Assembly: GCF_003323745.1 (NCBI RefSeq) | Contig: NZ_QOIL01000032.1 | Location: forward strand, 1-64,000 | Length of the DNA: 64,000 nucleotides | Source: Sphaerisporangium album | Lineage (GTDB): Bacteria > Actinomycetota > Actinomycetes > Streptosporangiales > Streptosporangiaceae | Direction: 5' to 3' | In this document: positions 33,203-41,502 of the stretch, in pieces | Position numbering within the stretch: the first letter of the stretch is position 1 | Layout: each line of letters opens with the position of its first letter | Translations under genes and position numbers: made by a program | The notes under the pieces: model-generated | The model's input: only the letters and a program-made list of their open reading frames with translations | The model's database searches: none | What the model was told of the DNA's origin: nothing

Positions 33203-33856
33203 TCACGGCCCGGCGACGTCGCCGGGGCTCGCCTGGACGCCGCCGCGACACGACGAGGCGGAGGGCTCGGCCGGAGCCGGCGGGGCGGACGGCCTGAGGG
33301 GAACCGAGGCGGCGGGGGAGGGCCGTCGGGACGCGGAGGGCTTCGGGGAGGGCGTCGGAACGGGCGCCGTCGTGGCCGCCGGCAAGGGACAGGTGACCAG
33401 GCCGTCCGGCGCCACCATCCTGACCCGCACCGTGGGCGGCACGCTCAACGTGTAGACGGCCCCGCACGCGGGCCCGTCCGGGCCGGGCCGGCAGGCCAGC
33501 CGGACGCGCAGCGTCGTGCCGCCGCCCCACGACTCGCTGAACTCGCGGTCGGTCTCGCGCCAGGTCACCTCCCGCCGGATCGTGAGCCTGCCTTCGGCGC
33601 CCCGGGCGACCCTCACCTCCACCGGCCCGTCCGCGTCGACCACGATCAGCGGGGCCGTGATCGCGTAGGCGACCGTCGAGATCTCGGTCGTCACGCGGCC
33701 GAGGTCCGCCGAGTCGTACGACCGCGCGCCCAGCCCGTACGCGCCGGGCAGGCGGAGGTCGTTCCAGATCGCGAAGGCGATGCCGAACACCGCGAGGGCG
33801 GAAAGCGCCCCTCCCACGATGATCCAGCCGGTGCGGACGGCGCTGCGCATGGCCAC
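33203..33856 (-). CDS. Membrane-anchored protein with Pro/Ser-rich tail, unknown function
   Basis: 217-aa hypothetical protein. A single N-terminal transmembrane helix (WIIVGGALSALAVFGIAFAIW) is followed by a beta-rich extracellular domain (about 45-155: VTTEISTVAYAITAPLIVVDADGPVEVRVARG; WGGGTTLRVRLACRPGPDGPACGAVYTLSVP) with three Cys, and a Pro/Ser/Thr-rich C-terminal tail. It converges on the GntR gene with only six bases between the stops and is downstream of the two-component genes, so it may be a target or accessory of that system. Confidence 0.75.
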   Translation of the reverse strand: MAMRSAVRTGWIIVGGALSALAVFGIAFAIWNDLRLPGAYGLGARSYDSADLGRVTTEISTVAYAITAPLIVVDADGPVEVRVARGAEGRLTIRREVTWRETDREFSESWGGGTTLRVRLACRPGPDGPACGAVYTLSVPPTVRVRMVAPDGLVTCPLPAATTAPVPTPSPKPSASRRPSPAASVPLRPSAPPAPAEPSASSCRGGVQASPGDVAGP

Positions 33857-33871
33857 GTCTTCCAGAGCCCC

Positions 33872-34513
33872 TCAGATCTTCAGGAAGCGCAGGACGGCGA
33901 GCACCCGCCGGTGGTCCTTGTCCGCGCCGGACAGGTCGAGCTTGGCGAAGATGTTGTTGATGTGCTTGCCGACCGCGCCCTCCGAGATCACGAGGGCCTC
34001 GGCGATGCCGGTGTTCGACCGGCCCTCGGCGATCAGCGCCAGCACCTCGTACTCACGGCGGGTGAGCCGGTCCAGCGGGTCGCTGTGCCGGCGGACGAGC
34101 AGCTGGGCCACCACCTCCGGGTCCAGGGCGGTGCCGCCCGCCGCCACCCGGCGCAGCGCGTCCAGGAACTGCTCGACGTCGGCGACGCGGTCCTTCAGCA
34201 GGTAGCCGATGCCGCTCGTCTCCGTCGACAGCAACTGGGTCGCGTAGCGCTCCTCGACGTACTGCGACAGGACGACGATGGGAAGCCCCGCCCAGCGGCG
34301 GCGCAGCACCAGCGCCGCGCGCAGCCCCTCGTCGGAGTGGCCCGGCGGCATGCGAACGTCGGTGACGACCAGGTCGGGCACGTTCTCCTCGCAGGCGCGC
34401 AGCAGCGCCTCGGCGTCGCCCACGGCGGCCGTGACCTCCATGCCGGCCGAGCCGAGCATCCAGACCAGGCCCTCCCTGAGCAGGACGGAATCTTCGGCGA
34501 GCACTACGCGCAC
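33872..34513 (-). CDS. NarL/LuxR-family response regulator
   Basis: 213-aa regulator. The receiver domain (VRVVLAEDSVLLREG; phospho-acceptor D52 in VVTDVRMP; the conserved Lys in LLKDR) is followed by a LuxR HTH (LTRREYEVLALIAEGRSNTGIAEALVISEGAVGKHINNIFAKL). GTG 34513 lies inside the last codons of the kinase gene (10-nt overlap), so the pair is co-translated. The target genes are not evident; the adjacent membrane-protein genes are candidates. Confidence 0.92.
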   Translation of the reverse strand: MRVVLAEDSVLLREGLVWMLGSAGMEVTAAVGDAEALLRACEENVPDLVVTDVRMPPGHSDEGLRAALVLRRRWAGLPIVVLSQYVEERYATQLLSTETSGIGYLLKDRVADVEQFLDALRRVAAGGTALDPEVVAQLLVRRHSDPLDRLTRREYEVLALIAEGRSNTGIAEALVISEGAVGKHINNIFAKLDLSGADKDHRRVLAVLRFLKI

Positions 34514-35742
34514 GGCATCTCCACGCTGATCGTCGTCGGCCCGCCCTGCGGGCTGTCGAGCCTCAGTGTGCCGTCCACCGAGCCGACGCGCTGCGCCAGC
34601 CCGCGCAGCCCCGTGCCCGCATCCGGGTCCGCGCCGCCCCGGCCGTCGTCGAACACCACCACGCGAAGGAACTCCCCTTCCCGCAGCACGGTCACTTCGG
34701 CGGCGGACGCCCCGGCGTGCTTGGCGACGTTGGCCAGCGCCTCGGACACCACGAAGAACGCCACCGCCTCGATCGTGGGGGAGACCCGCTCGGGCACCTC
34801 CACGCGCAGCCGGACGGGCAGCGAGGCGCGTGCGGCGAGCCCGGAGAGCGCCGCGTCCAGGCCCTCGTCGCTCAGGACGGCCGGATGCAGGCCCCGCACC
34901 AGGTCGCGCAGCTCCTTCAGCGCGTGCTTGGCCTCCTCGTGCGCCTGCGCGATCATGTCCCGGGCCGCCTGCGGCAGGTCGCCCGACGTCGCGCGCGCCA
35001 TGCCGAGCTTCATCGCCAGCGACACCAGCCGCTGCTGCGCCCCGTCGTGCAGGTCGCGCTCGATGCGGCGGCGCTCCGCGTCCGCGGCGTCGATCACCTC
35101 GGCCCGGCTCTCGCGCAGCGACTCCACGCGCGCGGCGAGCTGGTCGCTGATGCTCGGCCCGAGCAGCGCCTCGGCGGCGATCACGTCCAGCGAGGTCACG
35201 CCCTGCGCCAGCCACGGCCCGGCCACGGCCAGCGCCCCGGCGACCAGGGTGAACAGCGCGGCGAGCCAGCGGTCCCCGAGCCCCCAGAAATGCACGGCGA
35301 CCGCGCCCATCACCAGGCCTCCCGACCAGGTCGCGATGACCCCGGCGAACCCGACCCCGCTGATCAGCGGGGACAGCAGGTGGTAGGCGACCTGACGCCA
35401 CAGCGTGGCCGAGCGGGCGCGGCGCAGCAGCCGCATAGCGATGTTGCCCTCCCAGCGGCGCCGGGGCAGCGGAGGGATCTCGACGCCGAGGTAGGCGGCG
35501 AACCTCAGGCGTTGCAGGCGGGTGAGCAGCGGCAGGACCCACATCAGCAGCAGCGAGCCCGCCACCGGCACCCCCAGCGTCCACACGAAGATCACCGACA
35601 CCGCGCCGACGCCCAAGATGAGCGACAGGGCGAGCACTCCCAGGGGGACGCCCGCCACCAGGTGGAACATGCGCAGCCAGGACCGCGCCGACCAGTGGGC
35701 GCGTACCCGGTCCCAGGGGGTGGTCACCTCGGCGACGCTCAT
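34504..35742 (-). CDS. NarL-system sensor histidine kinase (HisKA_3)
   Basis: 412-aa membrane kinase. Four hydrophobic segments lie in the first 185 residues (for example PLGVLALSLILGVGAVSVIFVW; AGSLLLMWVLPLL; FAGVIATWSGGLVMGAVAV; LAALFTLVAGALAVAGP). The dimerisation/phosphorylation helix with H232 (ERRRIERDLHDGAQQRL) and a HATPase domain (EALANVAKHAGASAAEVTV; VVVFDDGRGG; GTGLRGLAQRV) follow. There is no extracellular sensor domain, so it may sense membrane state. It diverges from the DUF4239 gene across 240 bp. Confidence 0.92.
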   Translation of the reverse strand: MSVAEVTTPWDRVRAHWSARSWLRMFHLVAGVPLGVLALSLILGVGAVSVIFVWTLGVPVAGSLLLMWVLPLLTRLQRLRFAAYLGVEIPPLPRRRWEGNIAMRLLRRARSATLWRQVAYHLLSPLISGVGFAGVIATWSGGLVMGAVAVHFWGLGDRWLAALFTLVAGALAVAGPWLAQGVTSLDVIAAEALLGPSISDQLAARVESLRESRAEVIDAADAERRRIERDLHDGAQQRLVSLAMKLGMARATSGDLPQAARDMIAQAHEEAKHALKELRDLVRGLHPAVLSDEGLDAALSGLAARASLPVRLRVEVPERVSPTIEAVAFFVVSEALANVAKHAGASAAEVTVLREGEFLRVVVFDDGRGGADPDAGTGLRGLAQRVGSVDGTLRLDSPQGGPTTISVEMPCA

Positions 35743-35916
35743 GTCCTCACCGTAGAGACACCCGCCCCGATGCCGACATGGCCCACGCCTCCCCGATCAC
35801 GGTGGTGCCAGCCTCCCCTCGGCCCGTCCACTATGGCGGATCGCTTCCCTCGGCGATGCGGTGGGCCGGGGCACAGGGCACGAGTTATGCACATCTGCGC
35901 GATCGGCGTCCGAAGT

Positions 35917-35928
35917 CATTACGTAATG
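35917..35928. promoter_or_regulatory. 12-bp palindrome in the DUF4239 promoter
   Basis: CATTACGTAATG is a perfect palindrome about 60 bp upstream of the DUF4239 start, in an AT-richer patch of the divergent region. It is a good operator candidate; the binding protein is unknown. Confidence 0.5.
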
Positions 35929-35989
35929 TGATACCTATGTCACGGCATGCGATCAGCAACGGGCGCAGCGTCCCTGGCAGAAAGTGGCT

Positions 35990-36769
35990 ATGCAGATGGT
36001 GATCCTGGTCAGCGTACTCGCGATCCTCGCGGCCGTCGGCGTGGTGGCCGTGGCCGCGTTTCTGTTCCGGCGGTTCGGCGGCGGCGCCGACGACCTCGAC
36101 CCGAACGGCCCCTCGGCCGGACACTCCGGGTCGATGCTGTCCTCGCTGTTCCTGCTGGTGTTCGCCATCGCGATCGTCGTGCCGTGGGCCACGGCCGACT
36201 CCGCGCGCCAGAACACCTACGCCGAGAGCCAGGCGGCCGTCGAGTCCTACTGGTCCGCCGCCCGTCTTCCCGCGCCCGCCGGGCCCCAGGTGCGGCAGCA
36301 GGTGCGCGACTACCTGGACTTCGTGGTGCGCCGCGAGTGGCCGCTCATGGCGTCCGGCAAGCTGAGCGAGGAGGGCACCACGCGGCTGGAGGCGCTGCGC
36401 ACACAGGTGAACGGCCTGGTGCTGAGCGACGACGACGCCAAGGCCGCCCGCGGCGAGCTGCTCGACGAGATGCGCGACCTGTCCGCGGCCCGCCGCCAGC
36501 GAGCGGCCGACGCCGCGGCCAAACCCCCCGCGGGCGTGCTTCCCCTCGCCGTCCTGACCGGCCTCATCGTCATCGTCTTCCCCTTCCTCGCGGGCGCACG
36601 GCCTCGGGGCAGGACGCTGGTGCCGCTCATGGTGATGTCCGGGCTGCTCGGCCTCGGCGTGTTCCTCGCCTGGCAGATCTCGCACACCTTCGCCAGCGGC
36701 CTCGCGGTCGGCCCCGACGCGTTCGAGGCCGCGCTGTCCGAGGTGCGGCGACTGCCCTGGAGCGGGTGA
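35990..36769 (+). CDS. DUF4239 (bestrophin-like) membrane protein
   Basis: 259-aa integral membrane protein. Two helices frame the N-terminal half (VILVSVLAILAAVGVVAVAAF; LSSLFLLVFAIAIVVPWA). A soluble helical middle (AESQAAVESYWSAARL; VRQQVRDYLDFVVRREWPLM) precedes two C-terminal helices (VLPLAVLTGLIVIVFPFLAGA; LVPLMVMSGLLGLGVFLAW). This is the DUF4239/bestrophin-like pattern; ion transport has been suggested for the family but is not shown. ATG 35990 is chosen; GTG 35984 in frame is an alternative. Its stop overlaps the next GTG. Confidence 0.78.
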   Translation: MQMVILVSVLAILAAVGVVAVAAFLFRRFGGGADDLDPNGPSAGHSGSMLSSLFLLVFAIAIVVPWATADSARQNTYAESQAAVESYWSAARLPAPAGPQVRQQVRDYLDFVVRREWPLMASGKLSEEGTTRLEALRTQVNGLVLSDDDAKAARGELLDEMRDLSAARRQRAADAAAKPPAGVLPLAVLTGLIVIVFPFLAGARPRGRTLVPLMVMSGLLGLGVFLAWQISHTFASGLAVGPDAFEAALSEVRRLPWSG

Positions 36770-37509
36770 CCGTGCCGGCCCTCCGCGCCACCGCGCTGCT
36801 CACCGCCCTCTCCCTCTCCCCTCTGGCCCCGATCTCCGCCTCCGCTCCGGAGCCCTCGATTCCCTCCCAGGCCGAGGACGCCCGGCGGGTGGCCGACGTC
36901 GAGGTCGGCGTGGGGGACGGGGACGGGCTGATCACCGTCTGCCTGGACGTCGACGTGGTGGTGAGCCTGCGGGTCGGGCTCAGCGTCGGCGGCCCGCCCC
37001 TCTGCCATCGTCCGCCGCCGGAACCGGCCCCGCCGCCCGAGCCCCCGCCGTCCTCCCCGCCCACCCCGGAGCCGACGCTCGCCCCCACCCCCGAGCCGTC
37101 CCGGCCGCCCAGGCCGACCCCGCCCGCCCCGGCACCCTCCGCCCCGGCTCCGACCGCTTCGGCCCCGCGACCGACCTCCACGCCGCGTCCCGCGCCCACG
37201 GTCACGCCCACGCGCGGCCCGGCGCCGCCGGTGGTCCCGTCGCCGAGGCCGCCAGTCCGGCCGCCGCTGGCGCTGCCGCGGGTCGTGCCGCCGCCGGTGC
37301 GGCAGGCCCCCGAGCCCACGCCCGCGCCGTCCCTGCCGTCCGCCGCGCCGACGCCCTCGCCGGCCACGTCCTCGGGGCAGGTCCGCGCGGCGCGGGCGCA
37401 CGGCCGGATGCCGCGCCGCCACGAGCCGCTGGGCACGATCATGGTCGTCATCGTGCTGTCACTGATCATCGCGCTGGTCGCGGGCGCCGCGTTCGCGGCG
37501 ATCCGGTAG
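36766..37509 (+). CDS. Pro-rich exported protein with C-terminal membrane helix
   Basis: 247-aa protein coupled to the DUF4239 gene (GTGA overlap). It has a signal-like start (VTVPALRATALLTALSLSPLAPISASA), a short beta-rich section (VADVEVGVGDGDGLITVCLDVDVVVSL) with two Cys, a long Pro/Thr/Ala-rich stalk of about 120 residues, a basic patch (RAARAHGRMPRRH) and a C-terminal transmembrane helix (TIMVVIVLSLIIALVAGAAF). It looks like a wall-spanning stalk protein. No family is recognised. Confidence 0.72.
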   Translation: MTVPALRATALLTALSLSPLAPISASAPEPSIPSQAEDARRVADVEVGVGDGDGLITVCLDVDVVVSLRVGLSVGGPPLCHRPPPEPAPPPEPPPSSPPTPEPTLAPTPEPSRPPRPTPPAPAPSAPAPTASAPRPTSTPRPAPTVTPTRGPAPPVVPSPRPPVRPPLALPRVVPPPVRQAPEPTPAPSLPSAAPTPSPATSSGQVRAARAHGRMPRRHEPLGTIMVVIVLSLIIALVAGAAFAAIR

Positions 37510-37575
37510 CGCGCCCGGCGGGCTCGTGACGGGCCGCGAGACGGACCCTGAGGGAGGTGGCGAGGGGAGGGATCC

Positions 37576-37584
37576 GAAAGTTTC
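37576..37584. promoter_or_regulatory. GAAAGTTTC candidate operator
   Basis: GAAAGTTTC within CGAAAGTTTCA resembles the CGAAAnTTTCG motif reported near xylanase genes in actinomycetes. It lies about 190 bp upstream of the esterase gene. Confidence 0.45.
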
Positions 37585-37663
37585 ATCGTCCTGAGCCCGG
37601 GGAGTCGTCCCGGGCCAGGTCATGGTATGGCCCTCGCAGAGATGATGGAGGTCGTCTTGTTCT

Positions 37664-37698
37664 CCGAAACATTCCGGCCCATACTCCGAATGTTTCGG
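37664..37698. promoter_or_regulatory. Inverted repeat upstream of the CBM2 esterase
   Basis: CCGAAACATTC (37664-37674) and GAATGTTTCGG (37688-37698) form a perfect 11-bp inverted repeat with a 13-bp spacer, 73 bp before the esterase ATG. Its CCGAAAC/GTTTCGG arms echo the GAAAGTTTC site upstream. Confidence 0.6.
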
Positions 37699-37771
37699 CC
37701 CGAGCTTCGACGCACCCGGAGTCGCAGGACCGAACAGCGGGTCGATTTCCTCCCACGCTGAAGGACCAACC

Positions 37772-39097
37772 ATGAGGATCAGAACCAGGCTGCTGAGCGC
37801 CCTCGCGGCCGCCGCGGCGCTCGTCGTCGCGGGGTTGACGCTGGCGCCTCCGGCCGCGCCGGCGTCGCTGACCGAGGTGACCGGCTTCGGTACCAACCCG
37901 ACCAACCTGCGCATGCACCTGTACGTGCCGAACAACGTGGCGGCACGGCCGCCGATCCTGGTGGCCGTGCACTACTGCACCGGCTCCGGCCCCGCCTTCT
38001 ACTCGGGCACGGAGTTCGCCTCCCTGGCCGACCGCTACGGGTTCATCGTCATCTACCCCTCGGCGACCAGGAGCGGGAGCTGCTTCGACGTGTCCTCGCC
38101 CCAGGCGCTGCGGCACGACGGCGGCAGCGACCCGGTGGGCATCGTCTCGATGGTCAGGTACGTCCAGCAGCGCTACAACGCCGACACGGCACGGACGTAC
38201 GTCACCGGAGCCTCGTCGGGCGGAATGATGACGAACGTCCTGCTCGGCGACTATCCGGACGTGTTCAAGGCCGGCGCCGCCTTCATGGGCGTTCCGTTCG
38301 CCTGCTTCGCCACCACCGACGGGTCGAGCTGGAACAGCGCCTGCGCCAACGGCCAGGTCACCAAGACCCCGCAGCAGTGGGGCGACCTGGTCCGCGGCGC
38401 GTACCCGGGCTACACCGGAGCCCGTCCGCGCATGCAGATCTGGCACGGCACCGAGGACACGACGCTGCGCTACCCGAACTTCCAGGAGTCGATCAAGCAG
38501 TGGACCAACGTCCACGGCGTGAGCCAGACCCCCGTGTTCACCGACCAGCCGCAGGCGAACTGGACGCGCACCCGCTACGGTGACGCGGGCGGCCAGGCGC
38601 CGGTCGAGGCGGTCAGCATCCAGGGCGTCGGGCACAGCCTGCCGCTGAGCGGCATGGCCGCCGAGGCGATCCGCTTCTTCGGCCTGAACGGCACGACGCC
38701 GACCCCGACCGTCACCCCGACTCCGACCGTCACACCGACCGTCACGCCGACGCCGACGGTCACCCCGACGGCCCCGGCCGGCGCCTGCCGCGTCACCTAC
38801 ACGATGCAGACCTGGAACACCGGCTTCACCGCCTCGGTGACGATCGCCAACACCGGTTCGAGCGCGGTCAACGGCTGGACGCTGGCGTTCACCCTGCCGA
38901 GCGGGCAGACCGTCACCTCGGCCTGGAACGCGACCATCTCGCCCGCCGGCGGGCAGGTCACCGCCAGGAACGTGAACTACAACGGCGCCATCGCGCCGGG
39001 GTCCTCGGTCAACTTCGGCTTCCAGGCCGGCCACACCGGCGACACCGGCAAGCCCTCCGCGTTCACTTTGAACGGGACCAACTGCTCGGTGGCATGA
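37772..39097 (+). CDS. Secreted CE1-type (PHB-depolymerase family) esterase with CBM2
   Basis: 441-aa secreted polysaccharide esterase, likely acetylxylan or feruloyl esterase. Signal peptide (1-31), then an alpha/beta-hydrolase domain (about 33-305) with VHYCTGSGPAFYSG, nucleophile S148 in TGASSGGMM and the catalytic His in GVGHSLPL. A Thr/Pro linker made of VTPTPT repeats (about 309-335) joins a CBM2 cellulose/xylan-binding domain with terminal Cys pair (CRVTYTMQTWNTGFTASVTI ... TNCSVA) and the conserved surface Trp. AGGACC precedes the ATG. The operators upstream fit induction on plant-wall sugars. Confidence 0.92.
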   Translation: MRIRTRLLSALAAAAALVVAGLTLAPPAAPASLTEVTGFGTNPTNLRMHLYVPNNVAARPPILVAVHYCTGSGPAFYSGTEFASLADRYGFIVIYPSATRSGSCFDVSSPQALRHDGGSDPVGIVSMVRYVQQRYNADTARTYVTGASSGGMMTNVLLGDYPDVFKAGAAFMGVPFACFATTDGSSWNSACANGQVTKTPQQWGDLVRGAYPGYTGARPRMQIWHGTEDTTLRYPNFQESIKQWTNVHGVSQTPVFTDQPQANWTRTRYGDAGGQAPVEAVSIQGVGHSLPLSGMAAEAIRFFGLNGTTPTPTVTPTPTVTPTVTPTPTVTPTAPAGACRVTYTMQTWNTGFTASVTIANTGSSAVNGWTLAFTLPSGQTVTSAWNATISPAGGQVTARNVNYNGAIAPGSSVNFGFQAGHTGDTGKPSAFTLNGTNCSVA

Positions 39098-39100
39098 CGC

Positions 39101-39131
39101 ACCGGCCGGCCGGTCCTCCGGGCCGGCCGGT
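39101..39131 (+). terminator. GC-rich hairpin after the esterase
   Basis: ACCGGCCGGCC (39101-39111) pairs with GGCCGGCCGGT (39121-39131) around a 9-nt loop, right after the stop. The segment also contains a 17-bp tandem repeat (39104-39137). Confidence 0.65.
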
Positions 39132-39205
39132 CCTCCGGGGCCTGCGGGCGCCCGGCGTGGTGGGCGGACTCCCGGCCGAGGGGGCCGGGACGTCCGAACG
39201 ACCGA

Positions 39206-39242
39206 AAGCCGGCTGCGGGGCGCGCCACCCCGCAGCCGACTT
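39206..39242. terminator. Bidirectional terminator between convergent genes
   Basis: CGGCTGCGGGG (39210-39220) and CCCCGCAGCCG (39228-39238) form an 11-bp stem with a 7-nt loop, extendable to 15 bp with one mismatch (39206-39242). It lies between the esterase and the TIGR03118 gene. Confidence 0.8.
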
Positions 39243-39348
39243 CCGCTCATTCGGGCGGGTCGTGCCGTACTTCGAGAGCTGTGATGGTGTTTCCTCAGGT
39301 CACGGGAGCCCTGGTGTCAGCGGCTCGGTGGTCGCCCACCTCCTTTCG

Positions 39349-40539
39349 TCAGTAGGAGTTGGAGTTGGAGGTCGGTGAGGCTGACGCGCTGGGCGAGGCC
39401 GACGGCGTCGCCGTGGTGTTCGCCGCGTCGGACGGCATGATCAGGCCGACCAGGCCGTGCTGGGCCTTCTGGATCCCGGCGGAGAACCACAGGGCGTTCT
39501 CGCCGCCGCTCTCCGCGGTGCCCGGCTCCAGGTCCCACAGGCCCTCGATCGCGATGGCCCTGCCGTCGGACTTGCGCAGCGCGCCGATGTAGCGGCCGTT
39601 GCGGTAGGCGTTGATCCAGCCGTCGCCGAAGTTGCCGACGAGCAGCGCGCCGGCGTAGGCGCCGAAGCCCTGCGGGGCCTTGATCATGGCCCACGGCGCG
39701 TTGAGCGCGCCCCGGGCGGCGACGCGGCCGAGGAAGCGGCCCGTGGCCGAGAAGCGGCTGACGAAGCCGAAGCCCTTGCCGGCGATGGACTTGCCGGTCT
39801 CGGCGTCCCGCTTGGCGAAGGCGACGTAGACGGCGTTCCCCACGATCTCCACGTTGAACGCCGAGTAGGAGGACGGCAGGCCGCGGTCCTTGAACGCCCA
39901 CCTCGACGTGCGCACCCGGCGGAAGTCGCCGTCGAAGACGTCGACCCGGTTGTGGGCGAAGTCGGCGGCGAGCAGGAAGTTGCCCCGGTTGGTGGGCATC
40001 ATGGCCAGGCCCTTGTAGTCCGCGTTCCTGGTGAAGGCCGCGATGATCGCGCTACCGGGGTTGACCTCGGCGTTCCAGCCGGTGATGGCGCCGCTCGGGC
40101 TCGCGAAGATGAACGTGGCGGGCCCGCTCACGCCCTTACTGGAGATCTCGAAGTCCTCGCTGCCGTTGAAGATCTGCCCGGTCGGCGTGCCGCCGGGGAT
40201 CGCGACCTCGGTCTTCTCCTTGGTGAGCTGGCTCGCGCCGCCCGAGTAGACGGTGGCCGAGCCGGTGCCGGCGTTGGAGACCCACAGCGTCTTGCCCATG
40301 GCCAGGCCCCAGGGGTTGACGAGCTTGGGGTCGGTCACGTCGGCCTTGCCCGCGACGTCCGAGATCAGCGGCAGTTCGGTGAACCGCGTGCCCGCGTGTG
40401 TGGTGGTGGTCTTGGCGGTCTCCTTGGAGCGGGACTTCGAGGTCTGGGAAGACTCCGAGGTGGCGTGCGCGGGGATCGTGCCGGTGGACAGGCCCAGGAC
40501 GAGTGCCGCAGCGCAGAATGTGACGATGCGTGGCCGCAT
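39349..40539 (-). CDS. TIGR03118-family secreted protein
   Basis: 396-aa secreted protein of the TIGR03118 family (function unknown; NHL/beta-propeller-like). The signal peptide is MRPRIVTFCAAALVLGLSTGTIPAHA. The core (about 50-365) contains family phrases VDPKLVNPWGLA-like (VTDPKLVNPWGLAMG), LWVSNAGTGSATVYSG, GNFLLAADFAHNRVDVFDGDF and GALLVGNFGDGWINAY. The C-terminal tail is Ser/Pro/Ala-rich. Start ATG 40539 follows AGGAGG by six bases; the adjacent TTG at 40542 is in frame but unnecessary. It is a single gene after the operator-poor 108-bp spacer. Confidence 0.9.
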   Translation of the reverse strand: MRPRIVTFCAAALVLGLSTGTIPAHATSESSQTSKSRSKETAKTTTTHAGTRFTELPLISDVAGKADVTDPKLVNPWGLAMGKTLWVSNAGTGSATVYSGGASQLTKEKTEVAIPGGTPTGQIFNGSEDFEISSKGVSGPATFIFASPSGAITGWNAEVNPGSAIIAAFTRNADYKGLAMMPTNRGNFLLAADFAHNRVDVFDGDFRRVRTSRWAFKDRGLPSSYSAFNVEIVGNAVYVAFAKRDAETGKSIAGKGFGFVSRFSATGRFLGRVAARGALNAPWAMIKAPQGFGAYAGALLVGNFGDGWINAYRNGRYIGALRKSDGRAIAIEGLWDLEPGTAESGGENALWFSAGIQKAQHGLVGLIMPSDAANTTATPSASPSASASPTSNSNSY

Positions 40540-40650
40540 CAAGGCCTCCTATGTCGTCTGCATGTGCGTACGGACGGAGGTACGCGGCCCTTTCGGAAGC
40601 GGTTCAAACGAATTCGCGGTGACTTCGTCCGCGCGGGCTGCCCGTGGGGC

Positions 40651-41502
40651 TCACTCCGGGGTGACCTCCTTCACCTGGGCGACGATCTGCGTCGGGTTGA
40701 CGAACATGAGGGCGAGCACGAGCAGGGCCGAGGAGAGCAGGGTGTAGACGACGGCCATCGCGTCGATCGCCTGCGCGGCGCGGATTCCTGGGGTGAAGGC
40801 CGCGCTGTACAGGGCGACGATCAGCGTCTGGCTGTCGGGGCCGGAGACCAGGAAGGTCAGCTCGAACATCGCGACCGTGCGGACGAGCACGAGGATCCCC
40901 GCGGCGAGGATGCCCGGGACGACCAGCGGGACGAGGACGCGCGTGAACACCTGGCGCGTGCCGGCGCCGCACATGCGGGCCGCCGACTCGAGGTTGGTGT
41001 CGATCTGCTCGATAAACGGCGTCAGCACCAACACGACGAACGGCAGCGCGGGCACCAGGTTGGCCGCGATCACCCCGGACATCGAGCCGGCGAGGTGGAA
41101 CTTGTACAGGACGGTGGCCAGCGGGATGCCGTAGGTGATGGGCGGCAGCAGCACGGGCAGCAGGAGCAGCAGCATGACGGGCCGCTTGCCCGCGAAGTCG
41201 CGCCGCGCCAGCGCGTACGCCGCCGGCACGCCGAGCAGTAGCGCGAGCCCGACCACGGCGAGGGCGACGAGCAGGGTCACCGTCAGCACCTGGGCCAGCC
41301 CGAACTCCCGCCAGGCGTCGGTGTACCAGGCGGTGGTGAACGCCGAGGGCAGCCAGGAGCCGAACCAGGTCACCGCGAACGAGTTCACGACGACGGAGAG
41401 GATCAGCGCCGCCAGGTTGAGCAGGAAGAACGCCACGCCGCCCCAGACGATCCACGCGTAGGGGCCACGCCATCCGGCGCGGCGGGGGGTGGGTACCGTC
41501 AC
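40651..41502 (-). CDS. ABC transporter permease (PotC-like)
   Basis: 283-aa inner-membrane subunit of a PotABCD/Fe-type importer. It has six helices, and the EAA loop reads ESAARMCGAGTRQVFTRVLVPLVVPG. GTG 41502 overlaps the stop of the partner permease (GTGA). It is the last gene of the leftward transport operon 44773-40651. The operon neighbours (sugar-acid enzymes to the right) suggest an acid or polyol substrate rather than a polyamine. Confidence 0.92.
   Translation of the reverse strand: MTVPTPRRAGWRGPYAWIVWGGVAFFLLNLAALILSVVVNSFAVTWFGSWLPSAFTTAWYTDAWREFGLAQVLTVTLLVALAVVGLALLLGVPAAYALARRDFAGKRPVMLLLLLPVLLPPITYGIPLATVLYKFHLAGSMSGVIAANLVPALPFVVLVLTPFIEQIDTNLESAARMCGAGTRQVFTRVLVPLVVPGILAAGILVLVRTVAMFELTFLVSGPDSQTLIVALYSAAFTPGIRAAQAIDAMAVVYTLLSSALLVLALMFVNPTQIVAQVKEVTPE

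Noticed and set aside
38697-38775. Repeat run that might look like a CRISPR or microsatellite
   Set aside because: It encodes the VTPTPT linker between esterase and CBM2 domains.
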